DNA of 64,000 nt from Hippasteria phrygiana (Eukaryota; Echinodermata; Asteroidea; Valvatida; Goniasteridae): the NCBI GenBank assembly GCA_037893225.1, contig JAZGUH010000205.1, positions 754,501-818,500 on the forward strand, in the 5' to 3' direction. This document shows, piece by piece, positions 26,241-33,642 of the stretch (positions are counted from its first letter, which is position 1; each line of letters starts with the position of its first letter). The translations under genes and the position numbers were made by a program. A model generated the notes under the pieces. That model searched no databases and had not been told where the DNA came from. It saw only the letters and a program-made list of their open reading frames with translations.

Positions 26241-26277
26241 AAAACCCTCACCTCTACTCAGTAGAGATGAGGGTTTT
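26241..26277. terminator. Strong hairpin 3' of the leftmost gene
   Basis: AAAACCCTCACCTCTAC (26241-26257) and GTAGAGATGAGGGTTTT (26261-26277) form a 17-bp stem with one mismatch and a 3-nt loop, flanked by A-rich and T-rich runs. It lies between the left inverted repeat and the 3' end of the leftmost minus-strand gene. In position it could end transcription or shape mRNA 3' ends, but no family-level role is known to me. The remaining DNA from 26278 to 26409 shows no gene; it is neither a tRNA nor an obvious regulatory element. Confidence 0.5.
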
Positions 26278-26409
26278 TGTCTGTTACTAACTACAACTAC
26301 TCTTTGCAAGGAGCGCTAGGCCTAGTCTCTAAACTCTCTTGAGTACTTGCATAGCTAGGAGGTCTCAATGAGCTTACGTTAGAATCACACTCGTACTCTT
26401 TAGCTATGA

Positions 26410-27051
26410 CTAATTTAAAGTTGTAAGTTTTGCGATAAGATCTTTTTTTTCTTTCGCTAGAAGCTCGACCACTTTCTTTTTGACCTCATCGTCTATTTCT
26501 TTTTGGTTAGAAACAGACTCTTCTCTCGCTTTAGTTTGTGTCCTAATAGCTTCTTTCATTCCATTAAACTTGTTTAATTCATCGTTAATCAAAGTAAATT
26601 CTTCGTGACTTACATCGCCATCATCTACAGCCTGAGACACTAATTCATTTATCGTATTTAATTTTGTTTCTGCTACTACTCTAATCTCATCGTGTTTCTT
26701 AGCTTTACCTCTAAACTTTTTACTAAATCGTTTTAATACCAAACTTACACCCACGCATCCTATAGCTAATCCTTCTAACACTACGCCTATAGGTATACTA
26801 ATGACACCTACAACGCTGACTATGCCTATTGTGCCGGATAAGGCACCTAAACATTCCATAACGGTCTCTGCGTTAGATAAACAGGTAATAATTTTATTAT
26901 ACTTTTTGTGCAACCGTTCTCTCTTATCTCTCTCGTTAGATATCTCTTTTTGCACTCGTTCGATTTTATTTAACCTAAAGACTGAAGACTCGTTCGTTTC
27001 TATAGGTGCACTATAATCGGGCAATTTAGGGTAAACGGATTCTGCGGTCAT
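26410..27051 (-). CDS. Polinton-conserved coiled-coil membrane protein (213 aa)
   Basis: The function is unknown; I recognise the family as recurrent in animal Polintons. Residues 22-60 are charged and helical (KIERVQKEISNERDKRERL), probably a coiled coil. Residues 66-106 form one or two glycine-rich hydrophobic segments, so membrane insertion is likely. A basic stretch follows (107-119), then KHDEIRVVAETKLNTI (119-134), the best-conserved-looking part. Residues 143-160 (DDGDVSHEEFTLINDELNKF) resemble an EF-hand-like helix-loop but lack a full calcium loop. The lysine- and glutamate-rich tail (185-210) is again coiled. The start is preceded by TTTATAAAATG. It is the last gene before the left inverted repeat and lies 16 bp downstream of the 473-aa gene, in the same direction. 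A virion or membrane-remodelling role is a guess. Confidence 0.8.
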   Translation of the reverse strand: MTAESVYPKLPDYSAPIETNESSVFRLNKIERVQKEISNERDKRERLHKKYNKIITCLSNAETVMECLGALSGTIGIVSVVGVISIPIGVVLEGLAIGCVGVSLVLKRFSKKFRGKAKKHDEIRVVAETKLNTINELVSQAVDDGDVSHEEFTLINDELNKFNGMKEAIRTQTKAREESVSNQKEIDDEVKKKVVELLAKEKKDLIAKLTTLN

Positions 27052-27067
27052 TTTATAAAGTCGTTTA

Positions 27068-28489
27068 TTATTTTAAATTTTTTTGCATGTATACGAGTAT
27101 CAAAGTACCAACACCCACCAATAACGTCCACACGTGCTCCGCCAACCAACCGACTGATTTACTTAATAACGTAAACAACCAACTCGCGATAGCACCCAAA
27201 ATACCCGGTAAAGCGACTAATAACTTACCCCCGAGCTTTTTTAGCAAATTAGCCAAGTTTTTTAAATGATTACTTATCCAATCTTTCACGTTACCTCCAG
27301 GCTTAGGCGTAGGAGTAACGGGTTTAGGAGGAACCGGAGTCGGAGCAGGAACAACCGCTGCAGCCGCCGCACCACCCCCACCAACAGTCTTCACCAAAGA
27401 ACCAACGATCACACCTATAGCCATAGCAAACGCGGTTAATATACTTACTATCGTCACACCCTCTTCTCGAAACAGAATTCTAATCTTTTCTCTTAGTGAG
27501 ATATCACGTCCTAATATTCTACTAACCATTTGTTTGAGTCTATAGCCTTGGCTTCTGATATTATTCATATTGCTGTCTATTGCCTCAGTTCTAGCCGCTC
27601 TATCATCTCTGTAACCTCTTAATTCATCAAGCAGAATACGTCTCTTATAAGCATCTTTTTCTTTACCTAGAGCTACTTTCATTTTCTCAATTTCATCATT
27701 TAACCTATCCTTTTCGGACACATTTAATTCTAAACTACCTTTTAACGTTTGTAGTTTTTGATCTAAACCTTCAAGTTCTCTATAATTTAACCCATCAGTT
27801 TGCGCTTGAGAATCTACTGGTATTGCTTGAGAGGAAGGAATTATATATCTGCCGGTTTCAGGGTCATATTCGGGATCCATTTCAGGACCATACATACGTT
27901 CCAGGTTGTCGATCGTATTGTTAACTATCTCAACCATTTGTCTTGGAGTGACGAGTCTATCATACGCTTCATCTATCGTTTGTTCAGCCTCTAGCAAATT
28001 AAATTCATCGGTCGTTAATAAACCCAAATCTTCTCTAAAAAATTTATTAAAGTTTCCGTTTGGAAACCTCTCTTTAAAGTTGCTTTTTAACGTCTGTTTA
28101 AGTATATATTGATTATGATTAACTTTACTAGTCAATCTAACACCATCGAAGTAACTACCATTTTCATCTCTAGTAAAAAGTTCGTACCTAATGAGGTTTG
28201 GTCTAACGAAGCCGTCTTTTCTACCCTCCCAATAATCATAAAAATTATTAGCGAAACCTTCTTTATTTATATCACGATATCTATCTATAATATCACCAGC
28301 TTCACCAATTGTCTCAGGCGGTTGTGGTTCATCCGGTATGTCTAATTCAAAATCATGGTCGGGGTCTATTCCTAAACCATCGTCGTCATTGGCATCTTCA
28401 AAAACATCATCAGCATCAGCAGCAGCATCGGCTTTTTTATCTTCTCGACCCATTTCCTTCATAGGTACAAATTCTCCGCCTTCAGCCAT
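27068..28489 (-). CDS. Polinton-conserved multi-domain membrane protein (473 aa)
   Basis: No enzymatic motif is visible. The N-terminus (15-60) is very acidic (DADDVFEDANDDDG). Residues 65-200 look globular, with YDYWEGRKDGFVRPNLIRYELF at 84-105. Residues 236-330 are charged and probably coiled coil. A transmembrane helix follows at about 344-366, then a flexible Gly/Ala/Pro linker (369-400, with PAPTPVPPKPVTPTPKPGG), and a hydrophobic C-terminal region (about 405-466) with two or three possible helices. I recognise the family as recurrent in animal Polintons, without known function. The layout of an acidic head, coiled stalk and membrane-active tail would suit a virion membrane or host-membrane interacting protein; that is inference. 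The start follows CTTATTAAAATGG, as in the 137-aa gene at 32593. Confidence 0.85.
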   Translation of the reverse strand: MAEGGEFVPMKEMGREDKKADAAADADDVFEDANDDDGLGIDPDHDFELDIPDEPQPPETIGEAGDIIDRYRDINKEGFANNFYDYWEGRKDGFVRPNLIRYELFTRDENGSYFDGVRLTSKVNHNQYILKQTLKSNFKERFPNGNFNKFFREDLGLLTTDEFNLLEAEQTIDEAYDRLVTPRQMVEIVNNTIDNLERMYGPEMDPEYDPETGRYIIPSSQAIPVDSQAQTDGLNYRELEGLDQKLQTLKGSLELNVSEKDRLNDEIEKMKVALGKEKDAYKRRILLDELRGYRDDRAARTEAIDSNMNNIRSQGYRLKQMVSRILGRDISLREKIRILFREEGVTIVSILTAFAMAIGVIVGSLVKTVGGGGAAAAAVVPAPTPVPPKPVTPTPKPGGNVKDWISNHLKNLANLLKKLGGKLLVALPGILGAIASWLFTLLSKSVGWLAEHVWTLLVGVGTLILVYMQKNLK

Positions 28490-28521
28490 TTTAATAAGTA
28501 GTATATTTTATATTTTATATT

Positions 28522-28755
28522 TTACGTAGTATTCATCACATTCTGAGGAATTATTCCTTGACTCACCAACCAAGTCTGAGTAGCTAGAGCGCTACCTACC
28601 GTAGCGGTGATTTTAACCGTATCTTCTACGTCTAACTTTCCTAAATCGGCGGGCTTAATTTTCAAAAGTTTTTTACTCAACATAGTATAACCTACGGTCA
28701 ACAAACTCAACACAGCGCCGTGATAAAGAGTATTTGCAACGTTCTTCGTATCCAT
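28522..28755 (-). CDS. Small Polinton membrane protein (77 aa)
   Basis: It is a short protein with hydrophobic segments at about 12-27 (YHGAVLSLLTVGYTML) and 48-70, separated by KKLLKIKPADLGKLDVED. I recognise this pattern as a small protein family carried by animal Polintons; its function is unknown. It lies between the 473-aa and 141-aa genes on the same strand, 32 and 30 bp away. The start sits in ACAAGTAAAATGG, the same A-rich start context as its neighbours. Size, spacing and context make a real gene likely. Confidence 0.75.
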   Translation of the reverse strand: MDTKNVANTLYHGAVLSLLTVGYTMLSKKLLKIKPADLGKLDVEDTVKITATVGSALATQTWLVSQGIIPQNVMNTT

Positions 28756-28785
28756 TTTACTTGTACAAACATTTTATTTTTTTAT

Positions 28786-29211
28786 TTATTCCATTTCTAA
28801 TGATTCTTCGACTTTAGGGGTTGAAGTTGCGGTCTGTACCACTACGTCTCGCTGTGCATCTACAGGTTTACTCTTTTTAAACGCGAGATATCCTAGCGAT
28901 AAAACAGCCAAACCAACTATCGCATATCCCCAGCTCGGAATGTCTGCCATCGTTAGCGCTGACGTTTGCTCTTCTTCTATACTTTGCATTTTTTGTATTT
29001 GTTCTTTCATCTTTCTATTTCTTTCGGCCAGTTTTTTACCTTGCTCTACTCTTTTAGGGTCTTTTGCTCTTTTTTTTGTGACTCTTGATAGAGCCGGCTG
29101 AGTCGGCTCTTGGGGAGACTCTTGGGGAGACGGAGCCGTCTCTTGGGGTGTCTCTTGGGGAGGCCGTGGGGTCTCTGCTACTTGATCCGTCGTTGTCGTT
29201 TCTAGGCTCAT
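28786..29211 (-). CDS. Single-pass membrane protein with Pro/Gln-rich N-terminus (141 aa)
   Basis: Residues 1-45 are low-complexity, with repeated TPQE/SPQE units. Residues 45-80 are very basic and helical (KKRAKDPKRVEQGKKLAERN), the part I associate with a Polinton family. Residues 94-111 form one transmembrane helix ending GYLAF and followed by KKSK; a polar tail follows. The hydrophobic motif resembles the C-terminal helices of the proteins at 32180 and 33631. Its first 158 bp are also the 3' end of the 231-aa gene in another frame. A C-terminally anchored virion-associated protein is the likeliest role, unproven. Confidence 0.8.
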   Translation of the reverse strand: MSLETTTTDQVAETPRPPQETPQETAPSPQESPQEPTQPALSRVTKKRAKDPKRVEQGKKLAERNRKMKEQIQKMQSIEEEQTSALTMADIPSWGYAIVGLAVLSLGYLAFKKSKPVDAQRDVVVQTATSTPKVEESLEME

Positions 29212-29749
29212 CTTTTATAATAGTACTACTATTATTTGTTGTTATATTACTACTACTATCTACCTGTAAATGTTTAGTCGTGATCAACATAGCCACCAAA
29301 GGAGATAAATAAACCCCATAATTATAATGCACTTCGCAAAGTAAACTGGACAAGCTGCTAGAAATAACGGGATCTTTTTCTAGGTCGTTGATAAGGGCTT
29401 CTTCGGAATCTAAACAAAGTTTATAACCGAATGGCGAAGCCAGCGGCAAAGTCACACCTAAAGCTTTTGCGTAAACGGTCAACACGCAACTCCCCAAACT
29501 GACTATCATTTCTTTACCGAGCTTGGCTTCGTATCTTTTATATAGTTTTTCTTGTTTTTCCACAGTCAATCCCTCTATTTCATTGACGGAGTATTCTTTA
29601 CCGAAATATTTTTTAGAATCACCGGAAGCAACTACACCCAAAAGTCTATTTTTAGGTATAGTTGCTTCCGGGATCGTCGCTATTGTCGTGGGTGTAGCAG
29701 CTACGGGTTCTTGAGATAACGTGCTTAGAGATTCTATCGACTTGCTCAT
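29054..29749 (-). CDS. Polinton-conserved protein of unknown function (231 aa)
   Basis: Residues 44-165 look like a compact, mostly helical domain (KKYFGKEYSVNEIEGLTVEKQ, then YKRYEAKLGKEMI, later YNYGVYLSPLVAMLITTKHL). I recognise this as a family carried by animal Polintons, with no known activity. Residues 166-231 are low-complexity, with SPRDTPRDG-type repeats and a basic tail (KSHKKKSKRP) that could bind nucleic acid. That tail is encoded by DNA that also encodes the start of the 141-aa protein (overlap 29054-29211). The start follows CTATTTTAAATG. No signal peptide or clear membrane helix is present, although 81-105 is fairly hydrophobic. Confidence 0.75.
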   Translation of the reverse strand: MSKSIESLSTLSQEPVAATPTTIATIPEATIPKNRLLGVVASGDSKKYFGKEYSVNEIEGLTVEKQEKLYKRYEAKLGKEMIVSLGSCVLTVYAKALGVTLPLASPFGYKLCLDSEEALINDLEKDPVISSSLSSLLCEVHYNYGVYLSPLVAMLITTKHLQVDSSSNITTNNSSTIIKDEPRNDNDGSSSRDPTASPRDTPRDGSVSPRVSPRADSAGSIKSHKKKSKRP

Positions 29750-29864
29750 TTAAAATAGAACTATATTTTTTAATCTTATTTCTACAAGAAATATAATCGT
29801 AAGAAAATAAAGATAAGTTGATGGCTATTACCAGTTTTAATAATAGGTCTAGATATTCTATCAT
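29652..29864 (-). CDS. Possible small membrane protein (70 aa), uncertain
   Basis: The ORF starts in the gap between the repeat tract and the 231-aa gene, and overlaps the start of that gene by 98 bp. Residues 1-25 (MIEYLDLLLKLVIAINLSLFS) would form a hydrophobic segment, followed by a basic helical stretch with KKYSSILNEQVDRI. About 38 residues come from DNA not used by any other gene. No family is recognised. It may be a short real gene or a chance ORF. Confidence 0.35.
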   Translation of the reverse strand: MIEYLDLLLKLVIAINLSLFSYDYISCRNKIKKYSSILNEQVDRISKHVISRTRSCYTHDNSDDPGSNYT

Positions 29865-29889
29865 ATTTTATATATGACTAGATAATCTG

Positions 29890-30157
29890 TAGATCATCTA
29901 TCAGTTATCTAACAGTTATCTAATAGGTATCTATCAGTTATCTAACAGTTATCTAATAGGTATCTATCAGGTATTTAACAGTTATCTAATAGGTATCTAT
30001 CAGTTATCTAACAGTTATCTAATAGGTATCTATCAGGTATTTAACAGTTATCTAATAGGTATCTATCAGTTATCTATAAATCATCTATAAATCATCTACA
30101 AATCATCTACAAATCATCTAATAGGTATCTAATAGGTATCTAATAGGTATCTAATAG
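29890..30157. repeat. 11-bp-period tandem repeat inside the Polinton
   Basis: The only sizeable non-coding stretch of the element (29865-30150) is a tandem repeat with an 11-bp basic unit ending ATCTA. From 29901 to 30065 it is organised as five 33-bp units, each three 11-mers (TCAGTTATCTA, ACAGTTATCTA, ATAGGTATCTA). Units 3 and 5 carry TCAGGTATTTA instead of the first 11-mer. From about 30066 it continues as TAAATCATCTA, CAAATCATCTA and ATAGGTATCTA copies. It sits just downstream of the ATPase gene and upstream of five or six minus-strand genes, and overlaps the last codons of the ATPase ORF. Confidence 0.9.
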
Positions 30158-30786
30158 ATTAACTGCCAACAGACTGGAGGATCAGTTTTTACCACTAATT
30201 TACTAAAAGGGGTGTCTCTTAAGATCTTTTTAATTCTCGATCGTTCTTCTAATGGTACCGCATCATTTTCATCGAGGCACACTTCGAAACTATTTTTATC
30301 TTTGCAATAGAACAATACGACAAATGCAGTTTGAGCTCTAAAATCTGTCATTACGCAATTATACTTTTGAGTCATCAACCAACAGTAGTGATTGTCGTGC
30401 CTACCGCTAAACGCCAATTTCGTTAAAACGCAAGTGTTTTTCCCGAGCGCTGCCTTACGATATTTTATGTCTTGTTCCGAGCTACAATCGTCTATCAAAA
30501 ATAGAACGTGCGATCCTTTAAATTGAGCTCTATAAAATGCTAAAGCTTCGTTGAGGGTCACCTTTTCCACCTCTAAATCGCATGGGTATATCTCGGGATC
30601 TAACCACAACCAACGTCTCTCGCGATAGGTCTTGTTGTTGCTCAACGTAGGACAAATAACTACGATCTTTTCAAAGTGATCTTTATACTCAGTTTCTAAT
30701 AGATCTAAAATATATTTGGTTTTACCCGAATTAGTCCTACCGCATACTATCGCGCAGTGTGGTGTTTTTGGAAACGTTTTATGCAT
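30151..30786 (-). CDS. Genome-packaging ATPase, FtsK/HerA type (211 aa)
   Basis: By family this is the A32-like ATPase that pumps DNA into Polinton and related double-jelly-roll capsids. Walker A is GRTNSGKT (16-23) close to the N-terminus, with K22 and T23. Walker B is VLFLIDD (94-100) with D99 and D100. A polar residue after the next strand (WLMTQ, Q140) fits the motif III position of the family. The length of about 210 aa is normal, and the domain is complete. It lies 25 bp beyond the major capsid gene on the same strand, the usual pairing of packaging and capsid functions. The stop codon lies at the edge of the 11-bp repeat tract. The start, MHKTFPKTPHCAIVCG, is the only Met before the P-loop. 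Confidence 0.93.
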   Translation of the reverse strand: MHKTFPKTPHCAIVCGRTNSGKTKYILDLLETEYKDHFEKIVVICPTLSNNKTYRERRWLWLDPEIYPCDLEVEKVTLNEALAFYRAQFKGSHVLFLIDDCSSEQDIKYRKAALGKNTCVLTKLAFSGRHDNHYCWLMTQKYNCVMTDFRAQTAFVVLFYCKDKNSFEVCLDENDAVPLEERSRIKKILRDTPFSKLVVKTDPPVCWQLIY

Positions 30787-30810
30787 TGCTTATTTATAGT
30801 AAAGACTATT

Positions 30811-32088
30811 TTAAGAGTAACTACCGCTAAATCTTCCATCTTCTAGCACCAACTGACCATCCATCACCAAGAAAACGTAACACGTTAGGACACCCGCTGT
30901 CTCGGCCTCTCTTTCTAAATGGAGAGAAATACCCCCACCTACGTCTCCTATTTTCCTGCCAGAACCGTGACTTTTATTGTCATCAGTTACCCTCGTATCT
31001 AACCAAAGACCGTAACTAGTGCTTAAATAATCTCCTAGCGTCATATCGTGTAATTCTAAGTCTTTAGACACGCTGGCACCAAATTCTGTATTAGAGTCGC
31101 CGAAAAACTTGGTAATCTCATCCCAGTGTTGATAACGCTTCATGCCCTGACTATACAATTGATTCGGCTTACCCTCTATCGTAACGTCTACTTTTTCGAT
31201 CTTTGGATTATAAAAAATTCGAGGATCCTTTTCGCCCGATTCTTTAAATAAAAGAAGTATACCTTTGAGACTTCTAATGGCTTGATTGAGATTAATGTTC
31301 CAAGTAGTATCGGACTTGTTTAGCGTTAAAACCGTATATCTTTGAACTTTTTCGTATAGAAAATGAGTTTTACCTCGATATTTTTGTCTGATATTATCGG
31401 CCAATGTTTTATTGGTCACCGTTTCAAACTCGAGATCTAACCCCGAAATTTTATACTTTGCGTTAGAATCGGTAGATTTTACTACGCTAGCGTGATCGTT
31501 AAATGTAAATTCATAAGTTAGTCTGTCTTTGAGCGTCGATGGACTAAAAGGCTGATGATCCGTAAGCATTTCAAAATCTAGAGGAATGTAATATCGGTTA
31601 CCGTAAGCGTTGGCAATCGCTTTGTCTTTTCCACCATTCGCGCTAGCAACCCCATCGCTGGAGTCTATTCTAAGTTTCGTGATGTTGCTATCTTCGAGTC
31701 CTCGATATGCATCGTTCGCGCTGGCTGGCCTCCACAAGTCTTTATACGCGTTATATACATCGGCATCCGTAAACGCTACGAAATCTTTACCTTCTAGTTT
31801 GATTCTTACGCCGCTAATTAAATTTCGCGCGACGTTATAATATAGAGTTCTTGCATCGTCTTCGCCAGTGCCTTCAGATTCTAAGTCTATATTAAAAGCT
31901 AATCGTACTGTACCCGGTACGACTACATCGTCTTGACTCAACATAGGAAATTCAACGATCAACAGACTGCCAGCCGATGCGGTACTAGGATTATGAGTAA
32001 TAACCATCGATTGTCTCAACCCCTTCAACGCTCTAGGATTTTTTAAACTTCTGTGTGGATTCAGTTTGCTTCCATAAATTGCGTTCAT
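30811..32088 (-). CDS. Major capsid protein, double jelly-roll (425 aa)
   Basis: This is the shell protein that would form pseudo-hexagonal capsomers. The sequence is almost entirely beta-strand-like, with two successive halves (about 40-225 and 240-420). The first contains VVVPGTVRLAFNIDLE and, at 165-183, YYIPLDFEMLTDHQPFSP, an arrangement typical of double jelly-roll capsid proteins; the second has LKGILLLFKE and CYVFLVMDGQLVLEDG near the end. I recognise it as the Polinton capsid family. The open frame extends 28 codons further (to 32172), but that extension is a low-complexity Lys/Phe/Leu stretch encoded by imperfect A+T-rich DNA repeats, so I take the Met at 32088 (MNAIYGSK), preceded by AAGTAAAATG. 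It lies directly upstream of the packaging ATPase. Confidence 0.9.
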   Translation of the reverse strand: MNAIYGSKLNPHRSLKNPRALKGLRQSMVITHNPSTASAGSLLIVEFPMLSQDDVVVPGTVRLAFNIDLESEGTGEDDARTLYYNVARNLISGVRIKLEGKDFVAFTDADVYNAYKDLWRPASANDAYRGLEDSNITKLRIDSSDGVASANGGKDKAIANAYGNRYYIPLDFEMLTDHQPFSPSTLKDRLTYEFTFNDHASVVKSTDSNAKYKISGLDLEFETVTNKTLADNIRQKYRGKTHFLYEKVQRYTVLTLNKSDTTWNINLNQAIRSLKGILLLFKESGEKDPRIFYNPKIEKVDVTIEGKPNQLYSQGMKRYQHWDEITKFFGDSNTEFGASVSKDLELHDMTLGDYLSTSYGLWLDTRVTDDNKSHGSGRKIGDVGGGISLHLEREAETAGVLTCYVFLVMDGQLVLEDGRFSGSYS

Positions 32089-32179
32089 TTTACTTAACGA
32101 AACAAAATAAAAAGCAAAAAAACTTTTAAATAAACTTAAACTTTTATACAAACTTATAAACTTAAAAAGCAAAAAACTT
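32089..32179. promoter_or_regulatory. A+T-rich repeated leader upstream of the capsid gene
   Basis: The 91 bp between the 137-aa gene and the capsid start are imperfect repeats of ACTTTTAxATAAACTTA and AAAAAGCAAAAAA types. It is open in the capsid frame but reads as low-complexity Phe/Lys/Leu/Ser. A promoter or 5' leader is the likely use; nothing more can be read from it. Confidence 0.4.
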
Positions 32180-32593
32180 TTAGATAAACTTATAAACTAA
32201 ATACCCTAAAACAGCAGTGCCTCCTAATATAAATACAATTTCACCATCTTTTTGACCTTCGCTGGGTGCGTAAAAGTCCGACAATACAGGTTCGCGAGGT
32301 AATCGTATATCTTCGTTGGTTACTTCGTTATATAGTCTCAACGCATCATCTACATTTTTAAAATCTCTTTGAGCCCTGGCTTCTTTATGTAGTCGATCGT
32401 TTAGATAATCTAGATACTTGGTTCTTTGTTCCACCCACTCTTGTTTAGCTCGAGTTAATTGTTCTAAAGCGAGGTCGTGTCGTTTACGTTCTTCAGCCGA
32501 CGACCCACCCATACTCGAAAATAGAAAGTTCGATCCGCTAAACGCTAAAGCGTTTACAATAGCTCCACCAATCATCATTAATGCACTCGCCAT
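32180..32593 (-). CDS. Small Polinton membrane protein with two hydrophobic ends (137 aa)
   Basis: I recognise the family as recurrent in animal Polintons; function unknown. From the Met at 32593, residues 2-24 (SALMMIGGAIVNALAFSGSN) are hydrophobic. Residues 33-85 are charged and helical (EERKRHDLALEQLTRAKQEW), probably coiled coil. Residues 100-115 contain VLSDFYAPSEGQKDGE, and the last 20 residues are a transmembrane helix (LGGTAVLGYLVYKF). The frame could start 17 codons earlier at 32644, but that would overlap the integrase start. MASALMM follows CTTATTAAAAATGG, matching the start context of the 473-aa gene. It is divergent from the integrase, with a 41-bp shared upstream region. Confidence 0.85.
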   Translation of the reverse strand: MASALMMIGGAIVNALAFSGSNFLFSSMGGSSAEERKRHDLALEQLTRAKQEWVEQRTKYLDYLNDRLHKEARAQRDFKNVDDALRLYNEVTNEDIRLPREPVLSDFYAPSEGQKDGEIVFILGGTAVLGYLVYKFI

Positions 32594-32634
32594 TTTTAAT
32601 AAGTCGTTAAAATTTTTTCTGCTTTTAAAATAAA
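32594..32634. promoter_or_regulatory. Divergent 41-bp intergenic region
   Basis: This A+T-rich 41-bp gap separates the divergent starts of the small membrane protein (minus) and the integrase (plus). Each start lies in an A-rich run (TTAAAAATGG on minus, AAAATAAAATGG on plus). Any promoter for either gene must be this short or lie within the opposing gene. Confidence 0.45.
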
Positions 32635-33642
32635 ATGGAAACAAAACTAAGTAAAATATTTTACAGCCCTAAAGGATATTGGAAAGGTGCAGGCGCTATA
32701 AAAAAATTATCGTTAAAAGCTAACGTACCCGAGTCAGACGTTAGAAATTGGTTGAGAAAACAAGCCATGTGGCAAATATATTTGCCTGCCCCAAGTTTTA
32801 TACCGAGACCTACGAGTCTCAATAAGGTTATAGGGAGGCCTAATGAACAACATCAAGCGGATCTGTTGTATCTACCTCACGATGTAGTTAGACGAAAAAG
32901 ATATAAATACGCGTTGACAATCGTGGATGTGGCCACTCGATATAAAGAAGCTGAACCCTTGACGAATAAAACGAGTACTCAAGTTGTAGAGGCGATAAAA
33001 AAGATTTACAAAAGATCGCCCTTGTCTTGGCCTCTCACGATAAAAGTAGACCCCGGTACAGAATTTATGGCTGAATTTAATACTTTGATGCGGACTCGCA
33101 ACGTCGCAGTACAGAAAGGCGAGGTTGGTAATCATAGAGCTCAAGGTATAGTAGAAAGATTTAATCGTACTTTAGCCGAAAGATTATTCGGTCATCAATA
33201 CGCTCAAGAAATGTTAGAGCCTACCGAGCGTAGCCGCGAGTGGGTAAAAAGATTACCCGACGTCGTAGCTTCGTTAAACGACGAGGAAACTAGATTGATA
33301 TCGACTATGAAAGGTAAACCGTTAACTCCTCGAGCGGCTATGTCTCAGTTAGAAATAAAACAATTGAGTTCCTCAGGGCTCAAGAGCCCCGAAGAACTTT
33401 TAAGCGTAAATGACGATATCGTCAGATATCTTTACGCTCCTGGAGAGCTAGAAAAAGACGTTAGAAGAAGAGCTACCGATCCTATTTGGAGCTTAGAAAT
33501 GTATACGATTAGAAAGAGAACGACAGATCCCGGACAGCCCGCGTTATACTGGCTGACTCACGGCCCCAAGAGATCGTTCGTTAAGAAAGAATTAATGGTC
33601 GTTCCGTCAGATACTGAGTTACCACCTTCCTCATCGACGTAA
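32635..33642 (+). CDS. Retroviral-type DDE integrase (335 aa)
   Basis: The enzyme joins element ends to target DNA; Polintons take it from the retrovirus-like integrase superfamily. The catalytic triad is visible: D76 in HQADLLYLP, D139 in KVDPGTEF and E174 in GIVERFN, with the last two 35 positions apart. Supporting features are TIVDVATRYKEA (96-107) and NHRAQGIVERFNRTLAERLF. The N-terminus (YSPKGYWKG) lacks an HHCC zinc motif, as I believe is usual in this family. The C-terminal part after about 265 (DPIWSLEMYTIRKR, ending KRSFVKKELMVVP) has the SH3/chromodomain-like layout used for DNA or chromatin contact. The gene overlaps the convergent 592-aa gene by 12 bp. It looks intact, with all catalytic residues present. 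Confidence 0.95.
   Translation: METKLSKIFYSPKGYWKGAGAIKKLSLKANVPESDVRNWLRKQAMWQIYLPAPSFIPRPTSLNKVIGRPNEQHQADLLYLPHDVVRRKRYKYALTIVDVATRYKEAEPLTNKTSTQVVEAIKKIYKRSPLSWPLTIKVDPGTEFMAEFNTLMRTRNVAVQKGEVGNHRAQGIVERFNRTLAERLFGHQYAQEMLEPTERSREWVKRLPDVVASLNDEETRLISTMKGKPLTPRAAMSQLEIKQLSSSGLKSPEELLSVNDDIVRYLYAPGELEKDVRRRATDPIWSLEMYTIRKRTTDPGQPALYWLTHGPKRSFVKKELMVVPSDTELPPSSST

Noticed and set aside
26007..26309. 100-aa minus-strand ORF in the left inverted repeat
   Set aside because: It lies almost wholly in the inverted repeat and the adjacent hairpin. No family resemblance or proper gene context is seen, and the corresponding right-end frame is not kept beyond the repeat.
26280..26400. Possible tRNA or small RNA between the hairpin and the first gene
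   Set aside because: Neither strand shows A-box/B-box consensus or a cloverleaf with a T-arm that I can draw.
32089..32172. 28-residue N-terminal extension of the capsid protein
   Set aside because: It is low-complexity sequence from A+T-rich direct repeats. The Met at 32088 has the usual AAAATG start context and gives the expected N-terminus.
32635..33642. LTR retrotransposon or retrovirus as source of the integrase
   Set aside because: No gag, reverse transcriptase, RNase H, LTR or primer-binding site lies nearby. The integrase sits inside a Polinton gene set bounded by Polinton-type ends.
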